NCBI RefSeq assembly: GCF_947499695.1
Contig: NZ_CANMPQ010000001.1
Location: 1,550,001 to 1,614,000, forward strand
Direction: 5' to 3'
Origin: an uncultured Allomuricauda sp.
Lineage (GTDB): Bacteria > Bacteroidota > Bacteroidia > Flavobacteriales > Flavobacteriaceae
DNA length: 64,000 bases
Of the stretch, positions 44,090 through 52,590 are shown in pieces. How positions within the stretch are numbered: position 1 is the stretch's first letter; the number at the start of each line of letters is the position of its first letter. The notes beneath the pieces were generated by a model, which saw only the letters and a list, made by a program, of their open reading frames with translations, ran no database searches and was not told the DNA's origin. Both the position numbers and the translations under genes were made by a program.

Positions 44090-45703
44090 TTATCGAATTC
44101 CTGCATAATCAATTCCCGTAAGTTCATGCATCTCTTTGTTGAAAGTAGAGAGGTCATCATGGTTAAACTTCGATATATCATCGTATCCACAAGAACGGGC
44201 CACTACTTTAATCAAGTCGTTTGTTGCTGTGAAGAAATTATATAGTTGCTTAGCCGAAGCTTCAATAATCAATCTGCTTCGCAAGTTTTCTTTTTGAGTG
44301 GCAATACCTACAGGACAGTTGTTGGTACCACACGCTCGCATTCCTAAACATCCAATGGCTTGTATCGCTGAATTTGAAACAGCAATTGCATCGGCTCCCA
44401 TCATCATCGCTTTTGAAAAATCTTCAGCAATCCGGAGTCCACCAGTGATGACCAGCGTAACATCTTTTGCTCCAACTTTATCCAAATATTTTCTTGCTCT
44501 TGCCAGTGCCGGAATTGTAGGGACGTTTATATTATCTCTCAGAATGGTGGGTGCGGAACCGGTTCCTCCTCCTCTTCCATCTAAAATGATGTAATCTACC
44601 CCAACATCCAGTGCAAACTGGATATCTTTTTCAATATGACTTGCTGCAATTTTAAACCCAATGGGGATGCCGCCGGTGCGCTCCCTGACCTTTTCCGCAA
44701 AAGATATAAAATCCTTTACCCCATGAAAATCTGGAAAAGTTGCTGGACTAATAGCTGTTTCGCCCTCGTTAAGCCCTCTAACCTCTGCAATTTCCTTGCT
44801 CACTTTATTTCCGGGCAAGTGCCCTCCTGTGCCGGTTTTGGCCCCTTGGCCGCCTTTAAAATGAAAAGCCTGAACATTATCCAACTTATCCCAAGAAAAG
44901 CCAAATTGGGCAGAGGCCAATTCGTAAAAATATCTGGAGTTGTTCTTTTGTTCATCGGGCAACATGCCTCCCTCTCCAGAACATATTCCAGTTCCGGCCA
45001 TTTCCGCACCTTTGGAAAGCGCAATTTTAGCTTCCCGTGATAAGGCACCAAAACTCATATCGCTCACAAAAAGGGGAATGTCCAACACTAAAGGCTTTTT
45101 CGCCTTTGGACCAATCGTCACCTTAGTGGCAACTTCTTCATGGTCCAATAAGGGCCTAGAAGCCAACTGAGCCGGTAAAAATTGAATATCACTCCATTTG
45201 GGCAGCGTATTTCTATCTACGCCCATCGAAGCTGAAAATCCGTGATGACCCAGATTTTTCAAACCGTTTTTGGCCAATTCTTTAATATAACCTGTATACG
45301 GTTCGGTGTCCTCCGGGTGGGTATCGGCGTAAGTGCCTAAATAAGCCTCTCTATCAAATGGCTGCGGATGCTCTGTTTCAAAAGTAGCTACTTCATTCTC
45401 ATCGACTTGAAGCGAATCACCATCTATATATTCTTGGAATTTATGCAGTTGCTCATCATTATTATATTCGCTGATTCCAGTATCATATCGATAATCCCAT
45501 CCATGAACCCCGCAAATAAGATTTTGTCCATCTACATGTCCATCTGCCAAAAGAGCTCCACGATGATGGCAACGACCGTATAAAACAGATATTCCCGTTT
45601 CGTGTTTTATAATGACTAAATCTGTATTTTTTACTAAGGCGTAAGCTGGTTGTTTTTCTTCAAGGTTGGAAATTTTGGCAATCTCAATAAGGTTTTGTGA
45701 CAT
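44090..45703 (-). CDS. Rieske domain fused to FMN glutamate-synthase-type domain
   Basis: 537 residues. The N-terminal ~100 residues are a Rieske domain with CHHRGALLADG and CGVHGWDYRYD. The rest matches the FMN/synthase domain of glutamate synthase: ADTHPEDTEPYTG, FVSDMSFGALSREAKIAL, HFKGGQGAKTGTGGHLPG, DGRGGGTGSAPTI, and C-x5-C-x4-C in CLGMRACGTNNCPVGIATQ, which in GltS binds a [3Fe-4S] cluster. No glutaminase domain is present. It is the first gene of a run of up to 12 genes, so the promoter should lie in 45704-45850. Confidence 0.9.
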   Translation of the reverse strand: MSQNLIEIAKISNLEEKQPAYALVKNTDLVIIKHETGISVLYGRCHHRGALLADGHVDGQNLICGVHGWDYRYDTGISEYNNDEQLHKFQEYIDGDSLQVDENEVATFETEHPQPFDREAYLGTYADTHPEDTEPYTGYIKELAKNGLKNLGHHGFSASMGVDRNTLPKWSDIQFLPAQLASRPLLDHEEVATKVTIGPKAKKPLVLDIPLFVSDMSFGALSREAKIALSKGAEMAGTGICSGEGGMLPDEQKNNSRYFYELASAQFGFSWDKLDNVQAFHFKGGQGAKTGTGGHLPGNKVSKEIAEVRGLNEGETAISPATFPDFHGVKDFISFAEKVRERTGGIPIGFKIAASHIEKDIQFALDVGVDYIILDGRGGGTGSAPTILRDNINVPTIPALARARKYLDKVGAKDVTLVITGGLRIAEDFSKAMMMGADAIAVSNSAIQAIGCLGMRACGTNNCPVGIATQKENLRSRLIIEASAKQLYNFFTATNDLIKVVARSCGYDDISKFNHDDLSTFNKEMHELTGIDYAGIR

Positions 45704-45854
45704 TGTTGGTGCGGTATTGGAGTTAGTTGATTTGTTTTTAGGTCGAAAAGTTTCACTTCATATTACAATAGTAAGTTAAGGTTAATACCATTATGTTCAA
45801 CCAAAACACTTAAAACGAGTCGTCTACACCCCTGTTGTTACGTCTTTTCAAAAG

Positions 45855-45885
45855 AAAACCCAAGAACCTAATGCTCTTGGGTTTT
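45855..45885 (-). terminator. Rho-independent terminator of the sigma-factor operon
   Basis: AAAACCCAAGA (45855-45865), a 9-base loop and TCTTGGGTTTT (45875-45885): 11-bp perfect arms. Read on the minus strand the hairpin is followed by CTTTTG. It ends transcription arriving from the Spy-like gene and insulates the Rieske operon. Confidence 0.7.
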
Positions 45886-45911
45886 CATAACCAAAAAATC
45901 TAATCACCAAT

Positions 45912-45935
45912 CAAAAAAATGGAATCTGTTCCATT
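45912..45935 (-). terminator. Second terminator of the sigma-factor operon
   Basis: AATGGAA (45918-45924), TCTG and TTCCATT (45929-45935). On the minus strand the hairpin runs straight into a T-run followed by GA. It lies about 100 bases after the Spy-like gene stop and just before the stronger hairpin at 45855-45885, a tandem arrangement. Confidence 0.6.
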
Positions 45936-46038
45936 CAACACTATTCACAGGGTGTGAACTCGTGTTTTTCTGACAGTATGTATTTTTAGATGCAGCTACT
46001 TAAAAAAACTTGTGTTATAATGTTTGAATGAATGGCTG

Positions 46039-46509
46039 TCAATGTGGAGGTGGGCCTGGAGGGCCGTGTCCAGGCCCAGGACCTGGGCCTCCTCTAAGTG
46101 CCCGCTTAACAATACTTTCCAATTTAAGTTTTTGGTCTTTATTACAGATATTTTCAATTTGTCTAAAGTAACTGAAGATTTCTTTTTCTTTTGCAGCACT
46201 CAATTCGCCAATTAAATTGGAAATGGAATCCGCTTTTTCTTCTGTAAAATCGGCATCGTCCATTCCGGTAAAAAGCTGTTCTTTTAAGTTTCGGAAGCGA
46301 TCACTAATTTCCCTCATCTTAAAATGGTGTATCCTGTCTATTTCCATGAATTCCGATTGTTGGCCCGGATCAAACCCAAGTTGACTTGAAATAAATGTAC
46401 TTGGCGGACCCTTTCTTTTTTCCGGTTCTTTCAGTAGTAAGAACAGAAGGACAGTGTTCATTACCATCAAAAAAATCAACAAAATCGCTAGGAGTAAATT
46501 CTTTTTCAT
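46039..46509 (-). CDS. Spy/CpxP-like periplasmic heavy-metal-resistance family protein
   Basis: 156 residues. One N-terminal membrane segment or signal anchor (LLLAILLIFLMVMNTVLLFL), then a helical domain of the Spy/CpxP type (LGFDPGQQSEFMEIDRIHHF; LKEQLFTGMDDADFTEEK) and a Gly/Pro/His-rich tail (GPGPGPGHGPPGPPPH) that might bind metal. It follows the anti-sigma-like gene by 6 bases, the usual place for a stress-sensing partner of an ECF system. Confidence 0.75.
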   Translation of the reverse strand: MKKNLLLAILLIFLMVMNTVLLFLLLKEPEKRKGPPSTFISSQLGFDPGQQSEFMEIDRIHHFKMREISDRFRNLKEQLFTGMDDADFTEEKADSISNLIGELSAAKEKEIFSYFRQIENICNKDQKLKLESIVKRALRGGPGPGPGHGPPGPPPH

Positions 46510-46515
46510 AAGCTC

Positions 46516-46833
46516 CTAATTTAAAATAGATTGTTGGTCTGTGGAAGAAATCCCAAAAGCATCCGCAAATGTAACTATCTCCTCTTGTTGGTTTGAAGAA
46601 CGATAATTATAAATCGCCACGGCATTCAACACTACAAAGAGTAATAGGGCTGCTACTTGGTATTTCAGGGTAAACCATCCCAAAATAGGTAATGCCTCTT
46701 CTAACTCTTCCCTATTTGTTAAACGGTGAAGCACCTTATCCTTAAAGAATGGAGAGGTATCGACAGTTTCGATTTGGGAAGCTGCTTCCAAAACCTCATC
46801 TATCTTTTGCTGTGTAGTTTTTTTACCATCCAT
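46516..46833 (-). CDS. Single-pass anti-sigma-like membrane protein
   Basis: 105 residues. A cytoplasmic helical N-terminus (KIDEVLEAASQIETVDTSPF, FKDKVLHRL) is followed by one membrane segment (YQVAALLLFVVLNAVAIY) and a ~25-residue periplasmic tail. Size and position (52 bases after an ECF sigma gene) fit an anti-sigma factor, though no zinc anti-sigma motif is present. Assignment rests on context. Confidence 0.65.
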   Translation of the reverse strand: MDGKKTTQQKIDEVLEAASQIETVDTSPFFKDKVLHRLTNREELEEALPILGWFTLKYQVAALLLFVVLNAVAIYNYRSSNQQEEIVTFADAFGISSTDQQSILN

Positions 46834-46885
46834 GATTGTTAATGTTATATTAAATTAGATGTATTTTTTTATCCAACCTTGCGGT

Positions 46886-47464
46886 CTATTTTTCATTTTT
46901 ATAATAAACTGCTAAAATCTTTTGCAAATTCTTCCGTGCTCTAAACAAAAGTGATTCGATTGAGGACACACTCTTTTCGGTGACCTCACTTATCTCTTTG
47001 TAACTCAACCCATCAATCTTGTTCAATGTAAATGCAACTTTTTGGTCTTCGGGCAACCTATTAATAGCGTTAAAGAGTGTTTCACTTTTTTCCTTGTTCT
47101 CTAGCTGAATACCTGGATGATCAAACTCGGTGAAATAGTTGGATTTATCCATAGGAATATCACCTCCAGTAATAGATTGCATAAAGCCAAAGCGTTTTTT
47201 CGCGCTTTTCTTCCGGATGAACTCCAAACTTTTATTGACCGAAATTCTATAAATCCACGTGGAAAGTTTGGAGTTGCCCTTGAACTTATGCACCGAATGG
47301 TACACTTCGACAAAAACTTCTTGAGCAATATCTTCAGCATCCTCCCTGTTGGGGACAAATGAAACACACGTATTGAAGACCTTGGCCTGATACTCATCCA
47401 ACAACCTGCTATATGCAGACTGTTTTTGATCTTTAAGATCTGCTAAAAACTGCTTGTCTTCCAA
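46886..47464 (-). CDS. ECF RNA polymerase sigma factor
   Basis: 192 residues. Region 2 shows DEYQAKVFNTCVSFVPNRED, DIAQEVFVEVYHSV and LSTWIYRISVNKSLEFIRKK. Region 4 shows LPEDQKVAFTLNKIDGLSYK, EISEVTEKSVSSIESLLFRARK. The start appears to be TTG at 47462-47464; the frame upstream reaches a stop after a few codons without an ATG. It probably controls itself and the divergent EF-hand/YHYH/MORN/SCO genes. The signal is unknown. Confidence 0.9.
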   Translation of the reverse strand: MEDKQFLADLKDQKQSAYSRLLDEYQAKVFNTCVSFVPNREDAEDIAQEVFVEVYHSVHKFKGNSKLSTWIYRISVNKSLEFIRKKSAKKRFGFMQSITGGDIPMDKSNYFTEFDHPGIQLENKEKSETLFNAINRLPEDQKVAFTLNKIDGLSYKEISEVTEKSVSSIESLLFRARKNLQKILAVYYKNEK

Positions 47465-47591
47465 TAAATTGAGTGGTTATTCTTAGTGCAATTTAGAAGG
47501 TTTTTTAGAATAACAAGTGAAAAAAAATCTTCAAGCGCACAAGTTTTTAAAAAGATTGACATCTAAAACTAAAAGGCTAAATAATAATAAT

Positions 47592-47885
47592 ATGATGAAC
47601 AAAACCATGAAGCTTAGTATCTATTTAGGTATTGTCGGGGTACTATCCTCTTGCAATCTATTCGCTCAACAAGAAGACAAAAAAGGTGAACGCAAAGGTC
47701 CTCCTTCCTTCGAAGTGCTCTTAGAGAAAATGGATAAAAACGATGATGGAAAAATCTCCAAGGACGAAGTCAAAGGTCGTTTGGAAAGACATTTTGATGA
47801 AATTGACCTTAACGAAGATGGTCTATTGACCGAAGAAGAATTTGAAAAAGCTCCTAAACCCAAAAGAGGTCCAAAAAAACAATAA
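47592..47885 (+). CDS. Exported EF-hand protein
   Basis: 97 residues from ATG 47592 (MMNKTMKLS). Signal peptide/lipobox-like segment IYLGIVGVLSSCNLFAQQ. Two EF-hand calcium loops: DKNDDGKISKDE and DLNEDGLLTEEE, followed by a basic tail (PKPKRGPKKQ). It probably binds Ca2+ in the periplasm or outside. It is divergent from the ECF sigma gene and 10 bases before the YHYH gene. Confidence 0.85.
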   Translation: MMNKTMKLSIYLGIVGVLSSCNLFAQQEDKKGERKGPPSFEVLLEKMDKNDDGKISKDEVKGRLERHFDEIDLNEDGLLTEEEFEKAPKPKRGPKKQ

Positions 47886-47895
47886 AAATATACCT

Positions 47896-48663
47896 ATGAA
47901 AAAATCTAGGAATAATAATCAGTTCCCTACTATGCTAATAGCAATGTCATTTTTGTTTATAGGTTTTATAGCTTGTAGTTCAGATAGTGATGATTCTGAG
48001 TCTGACGAGGAAACAACCGGAGAATTGCATACAGCTTTTGCAGCATTTGACACAAACAATACAGATATCTATCTGGAGGGCTCCAATGTGGTTATCGAAA
48101 CCAATGGACTTCCCAATCATACCACCGTATATTGGGGAACAGGGGAGGACCTTTATATTGAAGAGCCAGGCGTTGAGATCACACCGAGTATAATTCCCAA
48201 CTTCAATGCAGATGCCACGCTACGAGTACCCCAAAATCCAGAACTGGCTTCCAACAGCTCTTCAACGAGTCTTGGAGCTATTGGTATCGCAGTAAGCGGA
48301 GCTGCAATTTTTAATGACCAAGAAGGCAATGGAGCGCTGAGTGACGCAGCTGTCAGTCTTGATTACACTGGTGGGCATATCGGACCCGCTGAATATCATT
48401 ATCATTTGGAACCCACAGCTTGGTCGGAAGATGATGAAGAGCTCATTGGGATTTTGGCTGACGGATTCTTTATTTATGGAAGAAAATGCGATTCTACGGG
48501 AGGTTACCCTAGCGATCTAGATGCCTCAGGAGGGCATACATCTGTTACACAGCATAGCACGGAAGCAGAGTATCATTATCATATTGAGAACGAACTCTAT
48601 CTAAATCAATATTATGTCATTTTCCCAGGAGATTATCAAGGCACTCCGAATGCCATCAATTAA
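47896..48663 (+). CDS. YHYH-domain lipoprotein
   Basis: 255 residues from ATG 47896 (MKKSRNNNQ). Lipobox FIGFIACSSDSDDSE, then an acidic linker. The domain contains IGIAVSGAAIFNDQ, GGHIGPAEYHYHLEPTAW, GILADGFFIYGRKCDS and EAEYHYHIENE, the family's repeated YHYH motifs, which may bind metal. It overlaps the next gene by 14 bases. Genes of this family often lie near copper or oxidase-assembly genes; the SCO gene here fits. Confidence 0.88.
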   Translation: MKKSRNNNQFPTMLIAMSFLFIGFIACSSDSDDSESDEETTGELHTAFAAFDTNNTDIYLEGSNVVIETNGLPNHTTVYWGTGEDLYIEEPGVEITPSIIPNFNADATLRVPQNPELASNSSSTSLGAIGIAVSGAAIFNDQEGNGALSDAAVSLDYTGGHIGPAEYHYHLEPTAWSEDDEELIGILADGFFIYGRKCDSTGGYPSDLDASGGHTSVTQHSTEAEYHYHIENELYLNQYYVIFPGDYQGTPNAIN

Positions 48664-49237
48664 ACTGGTTTCATTTTGTATACTTTGTCTACTGTTAATA
48701 ACTAGTTGTTCACAAATCCATTCAAAGAAGAGAAGCATTAAACAAAAGGAGGTTCTCAAAAGTGAATTGGTATTAAACCAGACCGAAGGTAGATGGTATC
48801 ATTTGAACCTTCCTTTTGATGGATATGCGTTGGAATATCATAACAATGGTATTCTAGCCGAAAAAACTGGCTACCACAATGGCAAAAAAGAAGGTATGGC
48901 CAAAAAGTGGTTCGATTCTGGGGTGTTAAGAAGCAATGCTTTTTATCAGGCCAACAAATTGGATGGCCCCTCCAAATCTTGGTGGCCCAATGGTGTATTA
49001 AGCACCGAATCTTCATATTCCATGGGGGTACGCAATGGTGTTCAGAAAAAATGGTATCCAAATGGCCAATTAGCTCGTATCATGCACTTGAAAAATGGAT
49101 TTGAAGAAGGATTACAGCAAGCATGGCTTAGAACTGGGAAATTATATGCCAACTATGAGGCTAAAAATGGTCGCTTTTTTGGATTAAAACGTTCAAACCT
49201 TTGTTATGAACTTAAAGATGAAGTGGTCCAACGCTAG
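48650..49237 (+). CDS. MORN-repeat lipoprotein (YwqK-like)
   Basis: 195 residues from ATG 48650 (MPSIKLVSF). Lipobox LLLITSCSQ. Repeats of the MORN_2/YwqK type follow: YHNNGILAEKTGYHNGKKEG, WFDSGVLRSNAFYQANKLDG, WWPNGVLSTESSYSMGVRNG and WYPNGQLARIMHLKNGFEEG. The YwqK name comes from an antitoxin annotation in other bacteria, but a surface lipoprotein is unlikely to be one. It overlaps both neighbouring genes. Confidence 0.8.
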   Translation: MPSIKLVSFCILCLLLITSCSQIHSKKRSIKQKEVLKSELVLNQTEGRWYHLNLPFDGYALEYHNNGILAEKTGYHNGKKEGMAKKWFDSGVLRSNAFYQANKLDGPSKSWWPNGVLSTESSYSMGVRNGVQKKWYPNGQLARIMHLKNGFEEGLQQAWLRTGKLYANYEAKNGRFFGLKRSNLCYELKDEVVQR

Positions 49238-49895
49238 TTTTATTGGTGTCATATGCATTTTGATGACAAATCCATTCTTCAGTTGTAAGAAAACAACAAC
49301 CCTGGAGAAGGAAAGCCGGGTTACCACTTTGCCTTTTTACAATGACCCATCATTTACCCCAAAATGGGTAACTCCCGGGAATGATTCTATATCGGGGATG
49401 CATGCCATTCCCAAATTCACATTGGTCAATCAACTGGGTGATACTATTACTGAAAAAACCTTCGCAAATAAAATTTACGTAACGGACTTCTTTTTCACCT
49501 CTTGCCCGGGCATCTGTCCTAAAATGACCAATAACATGGCCTTGATTCAAGAAGCTTTTGAACAAGATGATACTATTCTATTATTATCCCATTCCGTAAC
49601 CCCAGAATACGATTCGGTGCCTATCTTAAAAAATTACGCCGATGCAAAAGGAGTACTGCCAAACAAGTGGCATTTGGTTACTGGAGTTCGCAAAGAAATA
49701 TACAACCTCGGCAGGTTTGCCTATTTTGTCGAGGAAGATTTAGGCATCCCCAAAGGGGATGATGATTTTCTTCATACCGAAAATTTCATCCTAGTAGACA
49801 GCAAAAGGCATATCCGAGGAATTTATAATGGGTTGAACAAAACCGCAATTTCCCAGTTGATAGCTGATATCAGAACTTTAAAAAAGGAAAATTAA
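49206..49895 (+). CDS. SCO1/SenC-family copper/thiol protein
   Basis: 229 residues (225 if the ATG at 49218 is used). A lipoprotein-like signal (MTNPFFSCKK) is followed by a thioredoxin fold with the SCO copper site CPGICPKM (CxxxC) and the distant His in FLHTENFILVD. SCO proteins deliver copper or reduce thiols for cytochrome oxidase Cu-A assembly. It is the last gene of the plus-strand run divergent from the ECF sigma gene and converges on the LytTR gene with a 6-base gap. Confidence 0.88.
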   Translation: MNLKMKWSNASFIGVICILMTNPFFSCKKTTTLEKESRVTTLPFYNDPSFTPKWVTPGNDSISGMHAIPKFTLVNQLGDTITEKTFANKIYVTDFFFTSCPGICPKMTNNMALIQEAFEQDDTILLLSHSVTPEYDSVPILKNYADAKGVLPNKWHLVTGVRKEIYNLGRFAYFVEEDLGIPKGDDDFLHTENFILVDSKRHIRGIYNGLNKTAISQLIADIRTLKKEN

Positions 49896-49901
49896 AATGA
49901 C

Positions 49902-50798
49902 TTATCCCTTCTTATTCTTGAAATAATCAACATTTTGTCTATAAGTCTTCGAAAAAGGAATTTCTCTCATATTTTTTAACCCCAGAATAGACTTACCGTA
50001 GTTTATTCTCGTTATATATTCCCCATTTACAATATAGCTATTGTGCGCCCGAAAGAAATTTGGGGGAAGTGCTTTCTCAAAAGATCCAAGTGTTTTAAAA
50101 GTCGTTATTAAAGATCCATCTTTCATGAAAAAATCAGTCGAATTGTTATCTGCCTTTAAATAAACTATATCCTCAGTATCCAGATACTGATAATCATTAT
50201 ATGATTTCAAAGCCAAAGAACGTTTTTCTTTTTTGTTAGATTTATCAATTCTAGTACTTAGTAGATTAATTTCTTCCAATTCGTTAATAACGTTTTTAAG
50301 ATGCAAACGAAGATCTCTCTCAAACTCTTTCACATTTTTATATTCCCAATACAATGCACCTTTTTCGCTAAGCTTTGTTTTAAAATCTAAAACTTTTGCA
50401 ATTTGGTCGGGATGAATTTCATTTATTGGCACTGGTTTATTATTGAAATAGAACATAATCCTAACAGAGTTTGGCCTTTTAAGATATCTTGAATAAGCTC
50501 TGTTGAATTCCTCTTCCGTTCCAGAGTCGGCCCTATTAGTCGGTGTACCAAACTTGGACCACATAATTCCAATGAAGACATCGTAATCGTCTTTAACTTG
50601 AGTGTTTACAACATCCTGAGCATCCTTACCCATTGATGGGTAAGAATGTGTTTCCCATTTAATTAGATCTAATTTTATATTTCTCTTTTCAAGCAAATAA
50701 TTCAGTTCGGCAACAACTTCTTCGACCTTCAACCTTTCCTCCAGTAAGTCTCCTGGTGAAGCGAGAAATATTTTATAAAGTGTAATGTTTTTAGGCAT
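49902..50798 (-). CDS. DUF4062 domain fused to LytTR DNA-binding domain
   Basis: 298 residues. Residues 1-~180 match DUF4062 (ITLYKIFLASPGDLLEERLK, DYDVFIGIMWSKFGTPTNRA), a TIR-like fold usually found at the N-terminus of NACHT/STAND signalling proteins. Residues ~200-298 form a LytTR domain (EDIVYLKADNNSTDFFM, LPPNFFRAHNSYIVNGEYI). The receiver domain normally in front of LytTR is missing, replaced by DUF4062. It could be a one-component regulator with a nucleotide-sensing or enzymatic N-terminus. Monocistronic. Confidence 0.82.
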   Translation of the reverse strand: MPKNITLYKIFLASPGDLLEERLKVEEVVAELNYLLEKRNIKLDLIKWETHSYPSMGKDAQDVVNTQVKDDYDVFIGIMWSKFGTPTNRADSGTEEEFNRAYSRYLKRPNSVRIMFYFNNKPVPINEIHPDQIAKVLDFKTKLSEKGALYWEYKNVKEFERDLRLHLKNVINELEEINLLSTRIDKSNKKEKRSLALKSYNDYQYLDTEDIVYLKADNNSTDFFMKDGSLITTFKTLGSFEKALPPNFFRAHNSYIVNGEYITRINYGKSILGLKNMREIPFSKTYRQNVDYFKNKKG

Positions 50799-50922
50799 AT
50801 ATGCTAAAATATAAAGTACTAAATAAAATCAAAAAGAGTAATGACGGAAAAATAGTCCATTGTTGATGAATGACATTAAAGAAACTCTAATTTAATTAAC
50901 GAAACACTTTAAACTTTTTACT

Positions 50923-52509
50923 CTATTTTCTTGGAAGTACATAAGCTCCATTTTCCAATCTTAAAATTCCAAGGGGATTTGTTTTTTTAAGTTCATCCGG
51001 AAGCAACGCGTCTGGGTAATTCTGATAACAAATAGGTCTGGTAAATCTTGTTATCGCAGCTGTTCCTACCGATGTCATTCTAGCGTCCGAAGTAGCAGGA
51101 AAGGGTCCACCATGAACCATAGAGTGACATACTTCAACCCCCGTGGGGAATCCATTGATAAGTAGCCTCCCTACTTTGCGTTCCAAAATTTTGAGTAAGT
51201 CTGAATATTCAATTAAATCAGCTCCGGTACCCTGAACGGTAGCCGTAAGATGTCCATTTAGTCCTTTGGCAATTTTAATCATCTCGGCCTTGTCCTTAGT
51301 TCGCACCAAAAGTGTTGATGGTCCAAAAATCTCTTCTTCCAATTCTTTGTCTGAAAGAAAGTCATCTGCAGATACAGATAAAACCTCTGGAACACCTTGA
51401 GCTTGTCGTTCTCCTTTTTTTCCAGCAGAAATGGATTGAACAGTTTCTTTTGATTTTAATTTTTCAAGTCCACGGTTATACGCACTTTGGATGGCATCTG
51501 TAAGCATAGTTGCGGATTCGGCATCAGAAATATTCTCCTTTAATACGTTTTCGAAAAGATGACCTTCTTCCTGATTGGGAACAATGGTCAATCCGGGATT
51601 GGTACAGAATTGCCCAACGCCCAACTGCACAGAATTGGACAGACCCACTGCCAATGCTTCATGATTTTCTTTTAAAGCTCCGGGTAATACAAAAACCGGG
51701 TTTGTACTTCCCATTTCAGCGTAAACGGGTATCGGTTCTTCGCGTCTAGCTGCTTCATCAAATAACGATTTTCCACCTCGAAATGAACCTGTAAACCCAA
51801 TTGCTTTAATGAGCGGATGTCTAACCACCGCTTGTCCAACAGCTATAGAAGCTCCATGAACCATCGAGAACACTCCGTTGGGCATTTCGCATTTTTGGGC
51901 CGCTTTATTGATTGCAGTTCCAACCAATTCTGAAGTTCCTGGGTGAGCTGGATGTGCCTTTACCACTACAGTGCAACCTGCTGCTAAAGCCGAAGCTGTG
52001 TCCCCACCTGCTACAGAGAATGCTAAAGGAAAGTTACTGGCTCCAAAAACCCCAACTGGACCCAACGCAATTTGCATTTGTCTTGTATCCGGTTTGGGAA
52101 CCGGGATTCTGTTCGGGTCGGCCGTATCAATTCGTGCATCTACCCAGGATCCATCCCGTAACAAAGAAGCGAACAATCGCAACTGACCTGTTGTTCGTCC
52201 TAACTCTCCTGACAACCTTCCTTCTGGTAATCCCGTTTCCTGAGAACCGATGGCAGCAATTTCGTGCTCTATCTTTGATAATTCCTCCGCAATAGTTTCT
52301 AAAAAAACTGCTCGTTCATAACCTGTTTTCTCTCTGTAAACTGCGAATGCCGCCTCCGCAAGTGTAATAGCTTTATCCACTTCCTCCAAAGTGGCTTCGC
52401 AGTACGCAGTGACTAATTTTTCTCCTGTCGAGGGATTACTTCCATAAAAAAGGGTTTCTCCTTTAGCAGAGTTTGAAAACCCCAAGATATTCTTGCCGGT
52501 TAATTCCAT
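50923..52509 (-). CDS. Alpha-ketoglutaric semialdehyde dehydrogenase-like aldehyde dehydrogenase
   Basis: 528 residues, longer than classical ALDHs (~490) as is typical of the 2,5-dioxopentanoate dehydrogenase group. Markers are FGASNFPLAFSVAGGDTASA, AHPAHPGTSE, GFTGSFRGGKSLFDEAARR, YAEMGSTNPVFVLP with the general base Glu, and GVGQFCTNPGL with catalytic Cys. It oxidises 2,5-dioxopentanoate to 2-oxoglutarate in hydroxyproline, sugar-acid or pentose breakdown; none of the preceding pathway steps is in the window. Single gene. Confidence 0.85.
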   Translation of the reverse strand: MELTGKNILGFSNSAKGETLFYGSNPSTGEKLVTAYCEATLEEVDKAITLAEAAFAVYREKTGYERAVFLETIAEELSKIEHEIAAIGSQETGLPEGRLSGELGRTTGQLRLFASLLRDGSWVDARIDTADPNRIPVPKPDTRQMQIALGPVGVFGASNFPLAFSVAGGDTASALAAGCTVVVKAHPAHPGTSELVGTAINKAAQKCEMPNGVFSMVHGASIAVGQAVVRHPLIKAIGFTGSFRGGKSLFDEAARREEPIPVYAEMGSTNPVFVLPGALKENHEALAVGLSNSVQLGVGQFCTNPGLTIVPNQEEGHLFENVLKENISDAESATMLTDAIQSAYNRGLEKLKSKETVQSISAGKKGERQAQGVPEVLSVSADDFLSDKELEEEIFGPSTLLVRTKDKAEMIKIAKGLNGHLTATVQGTGADLIEYSDLLKILERKVGRLLINGFPTGVEVCHSMVHGGPFPATSDARMTSVGTAAITRFTRPICYQNYPDALLPDELKKTNPLGILRLENGAYVLPRK

Positions 52510-52590
52510 TAGTTATTAAGGATAGGTTTAACTGTTATCTATGATTTGAAAAATGTAGACAAATGTATTTATTCAAACTTTAAATGCAAG

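Noticed and set aside
48650..49237. Toxin-antitoxin system based on the YwqK-like repeats
   Set aside because: The protein carries a lipoprotein signal and no toxin-like gene is next to it; MORN repeats alone do not make an antitoxin.
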